From positions 4,150,570-4,214,569 of the forward strand of contig CM053246.1 of NCBI GenBank assembly GCA_028583405.1: a DNA stretch of 64,000 nucleotides, written 5' to 3'. Both the position numbers and the translations under genes were made by a program. This DNA comes from Pogonophryne albipinna. Lineage: Eukaryota; Chordata; Actinopteri; Perciformes; Artedidraconidae. Under the pieces are notes generated by a model. It searched no databases. It was not told where the DNA came from and saw nothing but the letters and a program-made list of their open reading frames with translations. This document shows, in pieces, positions 31,985 through 46,830 of this stretch; the stretch's first letter is position 1; every line of letters starts with the position of its first letter.

Positions 31985-34433
31985 TTCTCTACAAATAGTG
32001 ACACCGCGTAACACTTGCACTTCTATTGGCTAGCGCTCACACATTGAACATGATAGGCTAATGGGTTGGACATCTTTCAGCGGTTGACCAATCTCAACAG
32101 AGCCGGCCAGCTAACCAATGAGAGCAGACTGTACTCTGGTTTCAGACAGAGGGTGAAAGGAGGTGCTGCAGCACAGGCAGTATGAGAAACATAAAGAGCT
32201 TTTTGAACATTAAAGCATGGAGACATGTAGAGACACTAGATACTGATATACACCTGAACATCAGCAGGAGAGGACTCTTTAAAGTAGAGACACTAGATAC
32301 TGATATACACCTGAACATCAGCAGGAGAGGACTCTTTAAAGTAGAGACACTACATACTGATATACACCTGAACATCAGCAGGAGAGGACTCTTTAAAGTA
32401 GAGACACTAGATACTGATATACACCTGAACATCAGCAGGAGAGGACTCTTTAAAGTAGAGACACTACATACTGATATACACCTGAACATCAGCAGGAGAG
32501 GACTCTTTAAAGTAGAGACACTACATACTGATATACACCTGAACATCAGCAGGAGAGGACTCTTTAAAGTAGAGACACTACATACTGATATACACCTGAA
32601 CATCAGCAGGAGAGGACTCTTTAAAGTAGAGACACTACATACTGATATACACCTGAACATCAGCAGGAGAGGACTCTTTAAAGTAGAGACACTAGATACT
32701 GATATACACCTGAACATCAGCAGGAGAGGACTCTTTAAAGTAGAGACACTAGATACTGATATACACCTGAACATCAGCAGGAGAGGACTCTTTAAAGTAG
32801 AGACACTAGATACTGATATACACCTGAACATCAGCAGGAGAGGACTCTTTAAAGTAGAGACACTAGATACTGATATACACCTGAACATCAGCAGGAGAGG
32901 ACTCTTTAAAGTAGAGACACTAGATACTGATATACACCTGAACATCAGCAGGAGAGGACTCTTTAAAGTAGAGACACTACATACTGATATACACCTGAAC
33001 ATCAGCAGGAGAGGACTCTTTAAAGTAGAGACACTACATACTGATATACACCTGAACATCAGCAGGAGAGGACTCTTTAAAGTAGAGACACTACATACTG
33101 ATATACACCTGAACATCAGCAGGAGAGGACTCTTTAAAGTAGAGACACTAGATACTGATATACACCTGAACATCAGCAGGAGAGGACTCTTTAAAGTAGA
33201 GACACTACATACTGATATACACCTGAACATCAGCAGGAGAGGACTCTTTAAAGTAGAGACACTAGATACTGATATACACCTGAACATCAGCAGGAGAGGA
33301 CTCTTTAAAGTAGAGACACTACATACTGATATACACCTGAACATCAGCAGGAGAGGAATCTTTAAAGTAGAGACACTACATACTGATATACACCTGAACA
33401 TCAGCAGGAGAGGACTCTTTAAAGTAGAGACACTAGATACTGATATACACCTGAACATCAGCAGGAGAGGACTCTTTAAAGTAGAGACACTACATACACC
33501 TGAACATCAGCAGGAGAGGACTCTTTAAAGTAGAGACACTAGATACTGATATACACCTGAACATCAGCAGGAGAGGACTCTTTAAAGTAGAGACACTACA
33601 CACTGATATACACCTGAACATCAGCAGGAGAGGACTCTTTAAAGTAGAGACACTACATACTGATATACACCTGAACATCAGCAGGAGAGGACTCTTCAAA
33701 GTAGAGACACTAGATACTGATATACACCTGAACATCAGCAGGAGAGGACTCTTTAAAGTAGAGACACTACATACACCTGAACATCAGCAGGAGAGGACTC
33801 TTTAAAGTAGAGACACTAGATACTGATATACACCTGAACATCAGCAGGAGAGGACTCTTTAAAGTAGAGACACTACACACTGATATACACCTGAACATCA
33901 GCAGGAGAGGACTCTTTAAAGTAGAGACACTACATACTGATATACACCTGAACATCAGCAGGAGAGGACTCTTTAAAGTAGAGACACTACATACTGATAT
34001 ACACCTGAACATCAGCAGGAGAGGACTCTTTAAAGTAGAGACACTACACACTGATATACACCTGAACATCAGCAGGAGAGGACTCTTTAAAGTAGAGACA
34101 CTACATACTGATATACACCTGAACATCAGCAGGAGAGGACTCTTTAAAGTAGAGACACTACATACTGATATACACCTGAACATCAGCAGCAGAGGACTCT
34201 TTAAAGTAGAGACACTACATACTGATATACACCTGAACATCAGCAGGAGAGGACTCTTTAAAGTAGAGACACTACATACTGATATACACCTGAACATCAG
34301 CAGGAGAGGACTCTTTAAAGTAGAGACACTACATACTGATATACACCTGAACATCAGCAGGAGAGGACTCTTTAAAGTAGAGACACTACATACTGATATA
34401 CACCTGAAAGTGAGAAGAATAGGGCCCCGTTAA
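31985..34433 (+). repeat. Dispersed repeat M, copy 2, enlarged by a minisatellite
   Basis: The left part 31985-32226 matches copy 1 at 17010-17235 closely (GAGCCGGCCAGCTAACCAAT, GGTGCTGCAGCACAGGCAG). The right end 34377-34433 (TGATATACACCTGAAAGTGAGAAGAATAGGGCCCCGTTAAG) matches the 3' end of copy 1. Between them sits the 57-bp tandem array, so array and flanks form a single element. Confidence 0.85.
32227..34376 (+). repeat. 57-bp minisatellite, about 38 units
   Basis: From 32227 there are 22 complete 57-bp units, one 49-bp unit at 33481, four full units, a second 49-bp unit at 33758, then ten full units up to 34376. Both 49-bp units lack the same 8 bases (TGATATAC). Units are nearly identical, the main variant being ACTAGATAC versus ACTACATAC. 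Because 57 is divisible by three, long frames run open on both strands (448 codons + strand, 438 codons - strand). They repeat a 19-residue unit and break at the 8-bp deletions, which argues against coding. Confidence 0.97.
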
Positions 34434-37400
34434 GTTGTGTTATGTGTATTAGAGTACGTTCGCTACCTACACCACCTAAGATAAGTATGTTACATACGCT
34501 ACGTGAGTCAATTTACGTACATAGGTTACAAATAGTTCAAACAGCACACAAACAGCGGCCTTATCTTTGAAAGTCCTTTGAAAGTTTGTTTGTGAAATCC
34601 ATCCACCTCCACCTCTTCTCTACATGGACTTTGTCGTTGTCTTTACCACACCACCTGATTTCCTATTTCCTCCTGCTTACCAATAGAAGATAACGGCCTA
34701 CGGAGCCAATTAGGTGGTAGAGTAGCTCCAAACCAGCTCAGATCGATGTGCATGAAACAACTGATAACAGCCATCTAATGGACTGATGACATTTAAAGTG
34801 AGTGGTATCCGTCAGAAAATGGAACTGCTCTTTTTTCAACGCTATAGATGTTTAATAGCAACTAATATACACATCAGGAGTCAATTATTATAATGATAAT
34901 AAAAAATATAAATGTTACACTTACAAATGAAAATGAATCTGAGTGTCGCTTTATAAAAGTAATATAATCGGATTACTTTCCATTACTTTTGAGTACCTCA
35001 ATATCAAATGCAATGCAAATGAATAAAAGAGAAAATAAATATCAATAAGATTTGTTTGACTTCTTAAGTGTATTATCTAAAACAGCAGAACGATGTGACT
35101 TTAGAAAAGAAGAAACCAAGATATTTAGGATCAGAATGATTGTATTGATTGGAAAAGCTGCCTTCATGAAGCACATTCAGGCAGCAGCCTACACCAACAC
35201 TGAAACACATGAGCACAGACTACAGTTCATACTGATCCTTTACAACAAACACTATATACTTTGTGGTTTTTAATAGCATCGTAATCCTGCTAAATTCATC
35301 TGATTGGCTCTTTTATTAATATAACTGTTAGGGAATACAGTTTTACACTTTTTTCTGTATCCTGATTACGTAATCCCACAACATGTAATCCGTTACTCCC
35401 TAACACTGCCAGTCACTCACATGCTACATCTGCATCGTGGAGGGAAAATGCATTCCGGTATAAATAGTCCCTGACTGTGCAATTTGGATCAGAGAATTTC
35501 CCCTTTAATGAAAGGTGTGCAAAAGGCCATAAACTATCCGAGTCATTCAGAGGACCTGTTGGAGCACACAATCACTTGACATACAGTAAATAGCCTTAAG
35601 AGTAACCATTTACCTGTGGAGTTTTACATGTAAAGTCAATCACGACGGAGCACACTGCCTTCACTGTGGCAGAAAGCTATTTAGCGGGGATGTTGCGCTG
35701 TATGAGGGTGATAGGAGTAATCAAAGAGGGGAGGGGGCTTCTCCATAGGAAGTTCCTGCAAACAGAGTGCACCCACTTTTTAAACCCCATTTGTCTTGTT
35801 AATGCTCCCCTCTGATTACCTGATTGCACTGGATGACTGTGGAGAAATCTGATTGCGCAAAATTATATAGAGCAAACTTTTGATTGGGGAGGGATCTGGC
35901 GAGCTTGCTGCCACATTGACAGGCTTTGTGAAATTTGGCCTCGCTGATTTGAAATCAGCTAAGTGTCACGTCCCGTAATTGTAATCAGAACTTAATTTTT
36001 TTATCCTTGTTCTCGTTCGCAGCACAACTTTTCTCACGCAAACTTTGAATGCATGAACAATACTGCAGCTATGCTCTACCTACAATAACCCCAAATACAC
36101 CAGTGACTTCTGCATGGGCCAATGACCAGGGACCCTCATTATGTTGGGTGTGTGCATAGCTCTATCTTAAACATAGCACATAAGGAACTCATTAGCCTCT
36201 TTTCTGCTGTTTAAACATATCCTTAATCACTATGCTCTAAATATTACTGCTTCGCTCACTTCCTTTTGAAGCATCTATCAGAACCTGAAAGTCTTGCTGG
36301 CCCTTCTATTATCTGGATTGAACCTTTTTTAAATGTGGGAAATTAAAATGATTTCTCAATAAAAGAGAAAACATCTTTTGTTAGCCAGTAGTTGAATCAC
36401 ATATTTTAAAAGATTTGCCTAGTCTTCATACATTTTTTATTTATTATTATGATCAATCATAGACTAAATACAACCAATTATCGTCACATGTTTAAACACT
36501 CTCACATTAGGAGAAACATGTATATTCAGGCTGGAGTTGAAGGGAAAACTGAAATATTTTCCTTTATTAGGTTATGAATTGAAGGTAAATCAAAGGTAGG
36601 TAGAGGTTTTAGATGTCACGCTGGTGACATTTCAATGATTGGAACACAATCATAAGCATTCGGAAATCCATACATCACCACATCGCATTAATTAACTTCC
36701 TATTGATCGCTGACCTCACCATTATGTCCATTTCACACTTCAGCTTACAATTCAGTCAAATTGTGTTCTGGTGAAATACAGTGCATCAGTAAGAGGAAGT
36801 GGTGAGGGCAAGTGGAAGGGAATTTAATGTCATTATGTTCACAGTAATGTAAGATTTGCCGGTCCTATCTCCCATTCAAATTCTTGTTTTTATTTAAATG
36901 GTTGTTGATAATGGATTTTTTTGAAATTCATAGAGCAGGCTTTAGACTTGAGCTCAAGGACACATCCAGCAGCAGGACGTTCTGAATCACAGTCTGAGTT
37001 TACAGCCATGATCACAGCTCAGTTCAGGCTCAAATGTTGAGTTGTAATAAAGCAGCAACAGGCGAGAGACACAGCATGCAGAAATAAGGTTTCACTCATT
37101 TGGCAAACGTGGTTATAAAGTGGCTAAAGAAAGGTTACAAAAGAACCCTTTAATCACATTTATGATTCATGCATGGTTAAATATACTGTAGGGGAACTCG
37201 TCTATTTTCACATATGCAGGAATCACCAATTCATCTATATACTGTATACCTATTTTTAGCCTTTGAAGACCCTTGACATGCACAAACACCTATATAACAC
37301 ACTACAGGAACTGAATCGCAATAAGTCATATCCTTTTTGTATTTGTATTATTATTTTTAAAATCATTGTTAATAGCTTTTTATTGTTAAAGAAACTAAAA

Positions 37401-40400
37401 GTAGGGATATCGAAGAAGCTAGTTCTCTCCCAGCTGAGTGGAGGGGCGTGTTGTGTTTGGTCATGTTAGACATGTTATAGAAGACCCTAACCGACTGAAG
37501 TGTCTTTAAAAGCCTTCTCAAAGCTCTCTCTGCTGTAGCTCCATCAACAAGCTGAGGAGCTTGTATTTATGATAAGAAGGAGACAAGCTAATGCTGGCTC
37601 AGTGTGACTGTCATTATGTATCATTCATAATGCAAGATCTGAATCTATTTTCTTTTTTAAAAAGGTCTCTTTTCTACGTAGACCGACACTTAACAGTATT
37701 CCGTTGAAATAGAGCAAAACTAGGGGGTGCCATCCTGAAACCTTTGAATTTGTTCTGTTGTTTCTCAAAGAAGAACATGGAACAGGTGATGTATAGAGAA
37801 TATTTGTATGCTGTTGCCGACACTAAAGCATATCATTTATGTTCAACATTATAGGCCTCTTCAAGCCATCACTTTTCTATTCCACACTTCATTTGAACCT
37901 TTGTAACCACAACAAAAATGACTAGAGTCGCTTTAGGGTCAGAATTGCACCATAAATATGTAGCATTTCTGTAATCTCAAAGAAATGCTAGTTTAACTTT
38001 TCTAGCAAATGTAAAAATAAAGGGCAGTTTCAGGAAGTTTAGTGGAAATTCTTGGAATGCCAAAAAGGTGTTTGAGCCGCTCGCTGTGAGTCCCAAACTA
38101 CACAGTGGATATTGTGGCAGCGTGTGCAATTTCCTGTATTTAGGATGGAGTTAGCCCAGGCTTACATAAAGCCGTAGCCCAGAGCCTTTAATCTGGATTT
38201 GTTCACACCTAAAAGTCAAACGTCTTTGGTGAGCAGCGTAGTGGGGGCCATACTGTAAAAGCATAAAAACTTGTTTTGTCCAGTTTGGCCTATTTAGTCA
38301 GGAGTGTCCTACGTATAGTGACAGTCTACTGAGGAAACATCATTATAAACTCAACAACTCCTCAACATGTTGGACCATGTCCATGCCGCATTCTTGTCGG
38401 CTCCTGAGCCTCCAGCCACCTGCACAACTTGTAATAAAACTGTCACAAATGAATGAAAGTCGGGAGAAGGAGAGTAGGGGGGGTTAACACAGATGTCCAA
38501 ATAAAGTGTGAATGATTCATTTCGCCAAGATTAGTGGCATTCTCCTGCAGAAACGTTCCCATGGCAAAGGAACCCGGCTGCTTTCATTACTGCCCTGATG
38601 TGGATTGTCATCATAAATGGATTTTCCCTCTGAAAGACAAATTCAATTGCATATGAAATACAAGAGAAAGAACAAGAAAGTGTCTGTTTATCCATTTTCT
38701 TCCACAGCTCCCGTTCCCTCCCTTCCCTTTGTTGTCCCCTTTTTGTCAATTTCCCATGTCTCTCACATCTAAGTGATCCAGAGTGTTCAAACTTAAATTA
38801 AGATCTCTGGCAAGATAAACAGTTAAAACCAGTTCCCATAGTTACGGCTCACACAGCGTGGTGATTGCATTATAATCCGACAGCAATCAACTCTAAATGA
38901 AACAGGGATGATAAGGGTGCTATTTTCTGTGTGAGCGTGTGTGAGCGTGTGTGTGCGTGCGTGCTTGAATGTAGCTTATTCCTCTCCTTTGTTCGACTTA
39001 GATCTTTATTACCTTCCAATCAGGTCAGCTCCAAAGCAGAGGCTTTCTGGACAAACATGGCCATGATGTGGGCAGAATGAGATCAGGACACCAAATCTCA
39101 GTGAAGGCCCTTCTGCTGCTGTGGAAAAATCATTGTCCCAGAAAACTTAGAAAATGTTTAATTTGACTCAGAGTATGAAAGTAAGTTTGCCCTTCCACCC
39201 AAAGTACCGTCTTATTATACAGCCCATTTTTTAAAAGGGAACATTTCCGATGGATGTTTAATTAGTATAATGTTAAATTTACTCGATTGAAGTAATCATT
39301 TCCTCAGTGCATCTGGCAATATTTGTCGTTCTTTTTTGTTTCAACCGCGTCGTTTGACATCTCTTAGCTAGTATTGCAAAATGTGTTTCAGGCAGTAAAA
39401 ATAGCATACCCTAATAAAGAAATGCTCTGTGTGTGAACGATGACTTGTGTAAAGACTGGATGAATGCAGTCCTTTTACGAGGATACATTTCAGTGTTTTG
39501 TTATTATTCAGTACTATTAATTTAAGCCCGAGAGACATAGCTGACAAAGTTCAGCAAACAGAGGCCGCTGCATTAGCCGTGCAAGAGGAAACACTGGCTG
39601 TTAGAAGCAAGGCATTCTGGCTTTGTTGGCACAGCTCTGCAAGAGAAATAACTTGGCTTTCTTGGGTAATATGGCAGTCGCTGAGGAATGTATTGGGTAA
39701 ATACTCGTGAATTATTTCACAAATGTTGTTCAATGTTAGGTTCAGGAAGAAAGTGTCTTAGTTAGGTTTGAAAAAAGTATTAAGTTAAAGCTAGGCGAAG
39801 CTGGTTGTTAAAAGAAGCCAATGTTGACTGAGGAAAGGAAACAGGTCTGCCGTGTTAAAGTCATCAATTTGTATTGACTCAAAAGTGCAAAAGAAAATAA
39901 GAGCAGTACCCTGCTAAAAAACTGAAATCATTTATTGTGAATTAACGGTTCTTTAATTATAGTGTAGTAGGAATTAAGCTCAGCCCACTCCTGACCACGT
40001 TCACTCTCCAGCAGCAGGTTCTCACGCCTCCACACCAAACAGAGAGGCTTTCCTGTTCACTCCCCGTCTGAGACTTGGTGTCTCTGTGGGAAGAATGCTG
40101 CTCATCTGAGATGTCTGCAGGTTGTCAGAGTGAGTGGGAGAACAGCGAACCCCGAGGCAGCCCCGAAGACAAACAAGAGAGGCATCTGTGAGAGGAAGCC
40201 ATCATCAGTCATCCCAAAGAAATGATCCCCTCGCAGTGTGCCGCTGATCAACAAGGAGCTGTGGCTCAGACTGTGGCCTCCTCGCCAAAAGACAAAACCC
40301 TCTTTCATTATTGGCTTGTTTTAATCTACAACTCTTCTGTCGTGATCGTTTCTCCCCTCTTACTTTGGTGTTCCTGGGCAATTTCTCAGACTATTGTTAG

Positions 40401-43149
40401 ATGAATAACTGCAGTGAAGAACAGACACTGAAGATGTATTCCAAAATGAACGTGTTGTCCATTTGGGTGTGTACTATCTGATGGATGAACATAATCTGGG
40501 TTACCCATTCATTTCCTGTGGCGGCCATTTTTGACAGGGAACACCATAGGTCCAATACTGGACTAACCACTACAAATTCAATAAAAGGGGTGATCAGCAA
40601 TTGTATGTGTTCAAATGCTTACTGTGGAGGATATCATCACTGAATGAAGAATGAGAAAATGCTGATACGATAAGTATAAAGAATGCCATTTTCGAAATAT
40701 ATAAAGAACAACAGCATCTCACACACTCTATGGTATTGTTGAACTGCTCTATGCACATTATGCAGCATGTGGTTGTAAATAAAAAAGGGAAAGAGCAGTC
40801 ACTCAGTAAAGTGGGGTTAGAGCCAAATGAAATATGCTACCAATTATGGCGATGGGTGTAAGGAGCTAATAAAGTGAATGTCCCTACAAGACACTGAACC
40901 CTAATGGATCCCAACTAATTTGCTTTGACTGATGAATTTCCCTCTCCAGTTGTGTGGGGTTGCATCATTATGAAATGTATCACAAGACATCGGGACTCAT
41001 TAAGGATTCACGACATTTCATTAAAGCAGTGTTGTTAGAGGCAGCACATGGTGTTCTGTTTGTGTTTGTACGTGTGCGCATGCAGAGAGTCTGAGACAGT
41101 GTGTAGAAGCAATTATCCCACGATTAAAGCACTTAAACCAAGGGCTGTTTTTGCTTCTCTGTCATTAGGTTTCTGAATCCATCATTCCACATCTTTTTTT
41201 TCTTCCATCGCTGAGATGTTATCTGGCTCTGCTGTGCACATTCATTACTGCGGAGGGCTTCTGGTGTGTTGAGAATGTGCACCCAGATCCATCAAAAACC
41301 TACACAATCTATTACAGACTAGATGGGTTCATTATGGAGCTCTACAGAAGGAGTACAGTTCATTGGTGGGAAAGTCCCCCCTTGTTTAGAATAGAATAAA
41401 ATGAGAAATAACTGTAATGTAAAAAGTGTCTAAAACTGCCACACAAATATAGCAGAAAGTCCCAGATGCAGACAGTGATCTTTTGATGATTAACCCATAT
41501 TGAGATTACATTGATTTATCTTGTTGAATGCCTATCAAACACTTCTTTCCCTTTATTTGTTTTCAACCCTAATCTTCAATTCCGATATTTTCGTCTTTTT
41601 TCCATACAAAGCCTTTCAGCTGAGTCACTAATGGACACCAACGCCATGGACACCTAAAGGAGCCCCCTTTTCCTGCAACCCCAGCAGTCCCAAACATTTC
41701 CCATTTTACTGAAGTGTAAACACAACAGTCAGTTACACCGGAAAAACAAACGTATTTTGTTCCAATGGCCCATTGTTCAAATAACACACACGAAAAGAAG
41801 CATCCTCTTATTATTATGCAACATGATGGAGACATTTTATTTTCTACTGACCTAGGCATGACCCGCCCTACTTTGCCTCCGACTCTGATTCCCTAACCAT
41901 TTCACCGACCTGCCACCTTTTTAAATAAACAGAGCAAATTAACCCTCCTGTTGTCTTCGGGTCAAATCTGATCGATGTACTACTTTCATCAATCATAACT
42001 GTTTTACATTCGATTGCATTAAGGCTTTATGATATCTGCTTTTAAACATACTCTGCGGCCGTTCCGTGGTCCAGCCCCGTCCTGCACTTTTTAACCAGTA
42101 TTTTCTTGTTTTAATAGAGCTTTTACAACACTTCTAAAGGGTTTTTACAAGATCTTTGTAGGGCTTTTAGATCGTTATGGAGTTTTTTGATGTTTTTTTA
42201 ACACCCTTATCTAATGTACCGAGAGCCAGTGCACCACGCAGGGTTCCTCCGGAGCCCTGCTCTTCCATAACCTAACCCATCTCACTCCTGATGCCTACAC
42301 CTATAAACAAGGACAAATAAAATGAGAACTAGCCACCAGAGGCAGGGGGGAGGGTATTTTTTCTTTAATTTAGCAGGCTAGGTGTGTATTTTCAGAGCAA
42401 TACACTTTCAGAGCAATAGGCAGCATGTTAATAGGCCTGTTGGACCATTGGACATTCGGTGCAATGAGATTCTTTTTTTAGATTGTTGCTATTTGGAATA
42501 TTGGCCAATTGGAACAATGGGCAGTGTCCCCACCTGCTTTTGTACAAAGGGTAATTTCTTTAATCCCTGCGCAAACAGAATCCAAGCCTTCATCAACTGA
42601 ATTTGGCCACTTCTTGACATTTTCTGGACACAAGCTGATAACAGATTCAGTACTCCTAAAGGAACACTAGCATCAATTTGAAATGGTGTTTGTGTCCACT
42701 TAATGAAAGTCTAATACTCACTCCCATTTAGCTCTTTAGTTTCCACCTACTCCTGAGGGAAATGACTGGTTTCTAAATGCACCACTTTGTTCACCAGCAA
42801 GTCGCTAACTCTGTCTGTCTATCATTCGGTGCTGGGCAGGAAGTGCACAGTGCATTTAACAAAGATGTATTATTTTAGCCCCAAATAGTTGCCTGCTGTG
42901 ACAAACGACGTGTGAGACTGAACCAAACAGAGCTTTTTTAGAAGAAAATGCTAAAAAAGCTCTGTAGAACTAACAAGAAATTCAGAGACAGGTGATACTT
43001 TTCTTTGGGGCCATCACAAATGAAAGCTTTTAATTGTACACCTACCTATCTAATCTATTTCAATATACAAGTATTTATTAAGGCAGCTTTACTTTTACCA
43101 GGTTTTGTCCCATTGAGCACTTATACCAAACCCTGTCCTCCAACTATAT
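34434..43149. other. Gene-free upstream region of lmo4
   Basis: 8.7 kb without recognisable exons or large transposons, AT-rich throughout. A perfect 15-bp hairpin lies at 42927-42965. Some blocks, for example 35820-35990 and 38520-38640, are less repetitive and could be conserved regulatory sequence, but I see no direct evidence. Confidence 0.45.
42927..42965. other. Perfect 15-bp hairpin
   Basis: ACAGAGCTTTTTTAG at 42927-42941 is followed, after a 9-base spacer, by its exact reverse complement at 42951-42965. The function is unknown. It could be a MITE remnant or form a small RNA hairpin if transcribed. Confidence 0.7.
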
Positions 43150-43408
43150 ATTGTGGCCATTCTAAGGCACACCTGTGCAATAATCATGCTGTCCAATCAG
43201 CATCTTGATATGCCACACCTGTGAGGTGGGATGGATTATCTCGGCAAAGGAGAAGTGCTCACTATCACACATTTTTTCAGATTTGTGAACAATATTTGAG
43301 AGAAATGGTTATTTTGTGCATATAGAAAATGTTTTAGATCTTTGAGTTCATCTCATGAAAAATGGGAGCAAAAACAAAATTGTTGCATTTATATTTGTGT
43401 TCAATGTA
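43150..43408. repeat. Terminal inverted repeat remnant of a Tc1-like transposon
   Basis: The sequence from ATTGTGGCCATTCTAAGGCACACCTG to GGGAGCAAAAACAAAATTGTTGC...TTCAATGTA matches, from memory, the long terminal repeat of a widespread fish Tc1/mariner-type (IS630 superfamily) element. Only one terminal repeat is here; the transposase gene and the other end are absent. Confidence 0.55.
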
Positions 43409-43596
43409 TGTAGGCTAACATTAGTTAGGCTATGTGTTGTGGACTAATGCATTCAAGTTAGTTCACATTTTAGATGTTATTGCCCCTGCTGACAATTGTG
43501 TGTATGTAGCCTACAGTCAATGGAATTTCACATTTTGCTCTCCAATGTATGTTATTTTAATGTTGACACATAATACTATAACTATATATTTTACAG

Positions 43597-43739
43597 GAGC
43601 ATTGTTCAAATGCTTGGTCGAAGCCTGCAGAACCACACGTCAAGAGGACAGAGGAGCCAGATCGCATGTTTGCAGCATATTACTGCCTCAACATCAGTTA
43701 TCGCTCAGAACTGGGAGCTACCCTGGAGTTCTTGCAGAG
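43597..43739 (+). pseudogene. Exon-like open segment with canonical splice sites
   Basis: A polypyrimidine-poor but usable acceptor (ATATATTTTACAG) precedes 43597, and a strong donor (CAGAG followed by GTAAGAC) follows 43739. The 143 bp are open in the frame starting at 43597; they encode RTEEPDRMFAAYYCLNISYR followed by a Glu/Leu-rich end with LEFLQ. A short aromatic and Leu-containing helix like this recalls the C-terminal region of some multi-copy uncharacterised fish proteins, though I am unsure. A possible next acceptor is at 43938. No start codon or upstream exon could be linked. Confidence 0.35.
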
Positions 43740-44524
43740 GTAAGACTTGAATTGTAATTATTAAGTCATTCCATCTTAAACCACAGAGTAGAGGATTGTG
43801 CACATTTCTGACACACGATAAGTGCTCCTGACAATACAAGATAATCAAGATAAAAAGATTATTGTGCTGCATTCTGTTTTGCATTATACTCTCGTGTTGT
43901 CTTGGGTTGTAAATTCAGCATACCCCTTTCCTTTGCAGTGGTGTGCTTTGGCTCCTTCCTGAAAGCCCAAACTCACTCTTAGCCAATCGGTGGTATGTTT
44001 ACTTCAGCTCAATGTAGTGTTCCCTACAGAGGGAGTTTCTCTCCCACACACTAACCCGGAAAACACTTTGACGGAATTGTACCACTTCCGGTTCCCTTGT
44101 CTTGAAGTTTTTTTGAAAGTGATTGTAGTTAGAAGCCTGAAATATGGTCTGTGGTTAAAACAACCTGAAGAGATTTCCATGTCCGAAGCTTCTATGTGTC
44201 ATAAAAAACGGCGAGAATGATGAGATTATAAAACGTTGACATGAGAACGTCTTTAGCTTAGCGGGGGTGATGCGCAGCCATGGAACCATGATATAGTTAG
44301 TTTATAGCCTAGCATTAGCTTTTTACTTCTGGTGATTGCATTTATGCTTCAAAATCACAAAGCGACATTACTATGTTTAAGATTATCCTCCTGACCACTA
44401 AACGTGGTAAGTATCTTAGAACTTAATTTCTGCAGTAAGGAACCCCTTTGTGATGCTTACTTCCTGGTTGGCCATTGAAAATCCGTCATCACTGCACCAC
44501 TCTGTTGGATTCCTTTGTATACTT
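43740..44524. other. Intergenic DNA after the exon-like segment, no firm gene
   Basis: A second possible acceptor (CTTTCCTTTGCAG, ending at 43938) is followed by about 25 open codons. The rest has no recognisable feature. Confidence 0.4.
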
Positions 44525-44785
44525 CTTTAACATAGTGACATCACTGTGTAACACTCTTGCTTGTATTCGCTTTTTGTCCAACACATTGTATGAGATATGT
44601 GGGACATATCCAATCAGAGCAGACTGGGCTCTGGTTTCAGACAGAGGGTGAAAAGAGGTGCTGCAGCACAGGCAGTATGAGAACAATAAAGAGCTTTTTG
44701 AACATTAAAGCATGGAGACATGTCCCAGTAGAGACACTACATACAAATATGAAAGAGAATATGCAGAATATGTCCCCTTTAAACA
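44525..44785 (+). repeat. Dispersed repeat M, copy 3
   Basis: It shares CAATCAGAGCAGACTGGGCTCTGGTTTCAGACAGAGGGTGAAAAGAGGTGCTGCAGCACAGGCAGTATGAGAACAATAAAGAGC with copy 1. It ends ...GTAGAGACACTACATAC...TATGTCCCCTTTAAAC. A single copy of the 57-bp tail region is present, so the array at 32227-34376 is specific to copy 2. The left part lacks about 50 bases found in copy 1. Confidence 0.8.
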
Positions 44786-46776
<1,991 letters not shown>

Positions 46777-46781
46777 GGAGT

Positions 46782-46830
46782 TTGATGCTATTTCGCAGTA
46801 AACAACACAATGTTTGCGAAATAGCATCAA
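46782..46830. other. Hairpin next to the AC microsatellite
   Basis: TTGATGCTATTTCGC at 46782-46796 has its exact reverse complement at 46816-46830. The arms can extend by one more pair, leaving a 17-base loop. The structure starts 12 bp after the AC run ends. Confidence 0.85.

Noticed and set aside
32142..33458. 438-codon minus-strand frame and the matching plus-strand frame as a repeat protein gene
   Set aside because: Both follow from a 57-bp unit divisible by three. They overlap each other, have no promoter or conserved start, and are disrupted by the 8-bp deleted units.
33767..34354. 195-codon frame in the second part of the array
   Set aside because: The same artefact, continued after a frame change caused by the 8-bp deletion at the unit beginning 33758.
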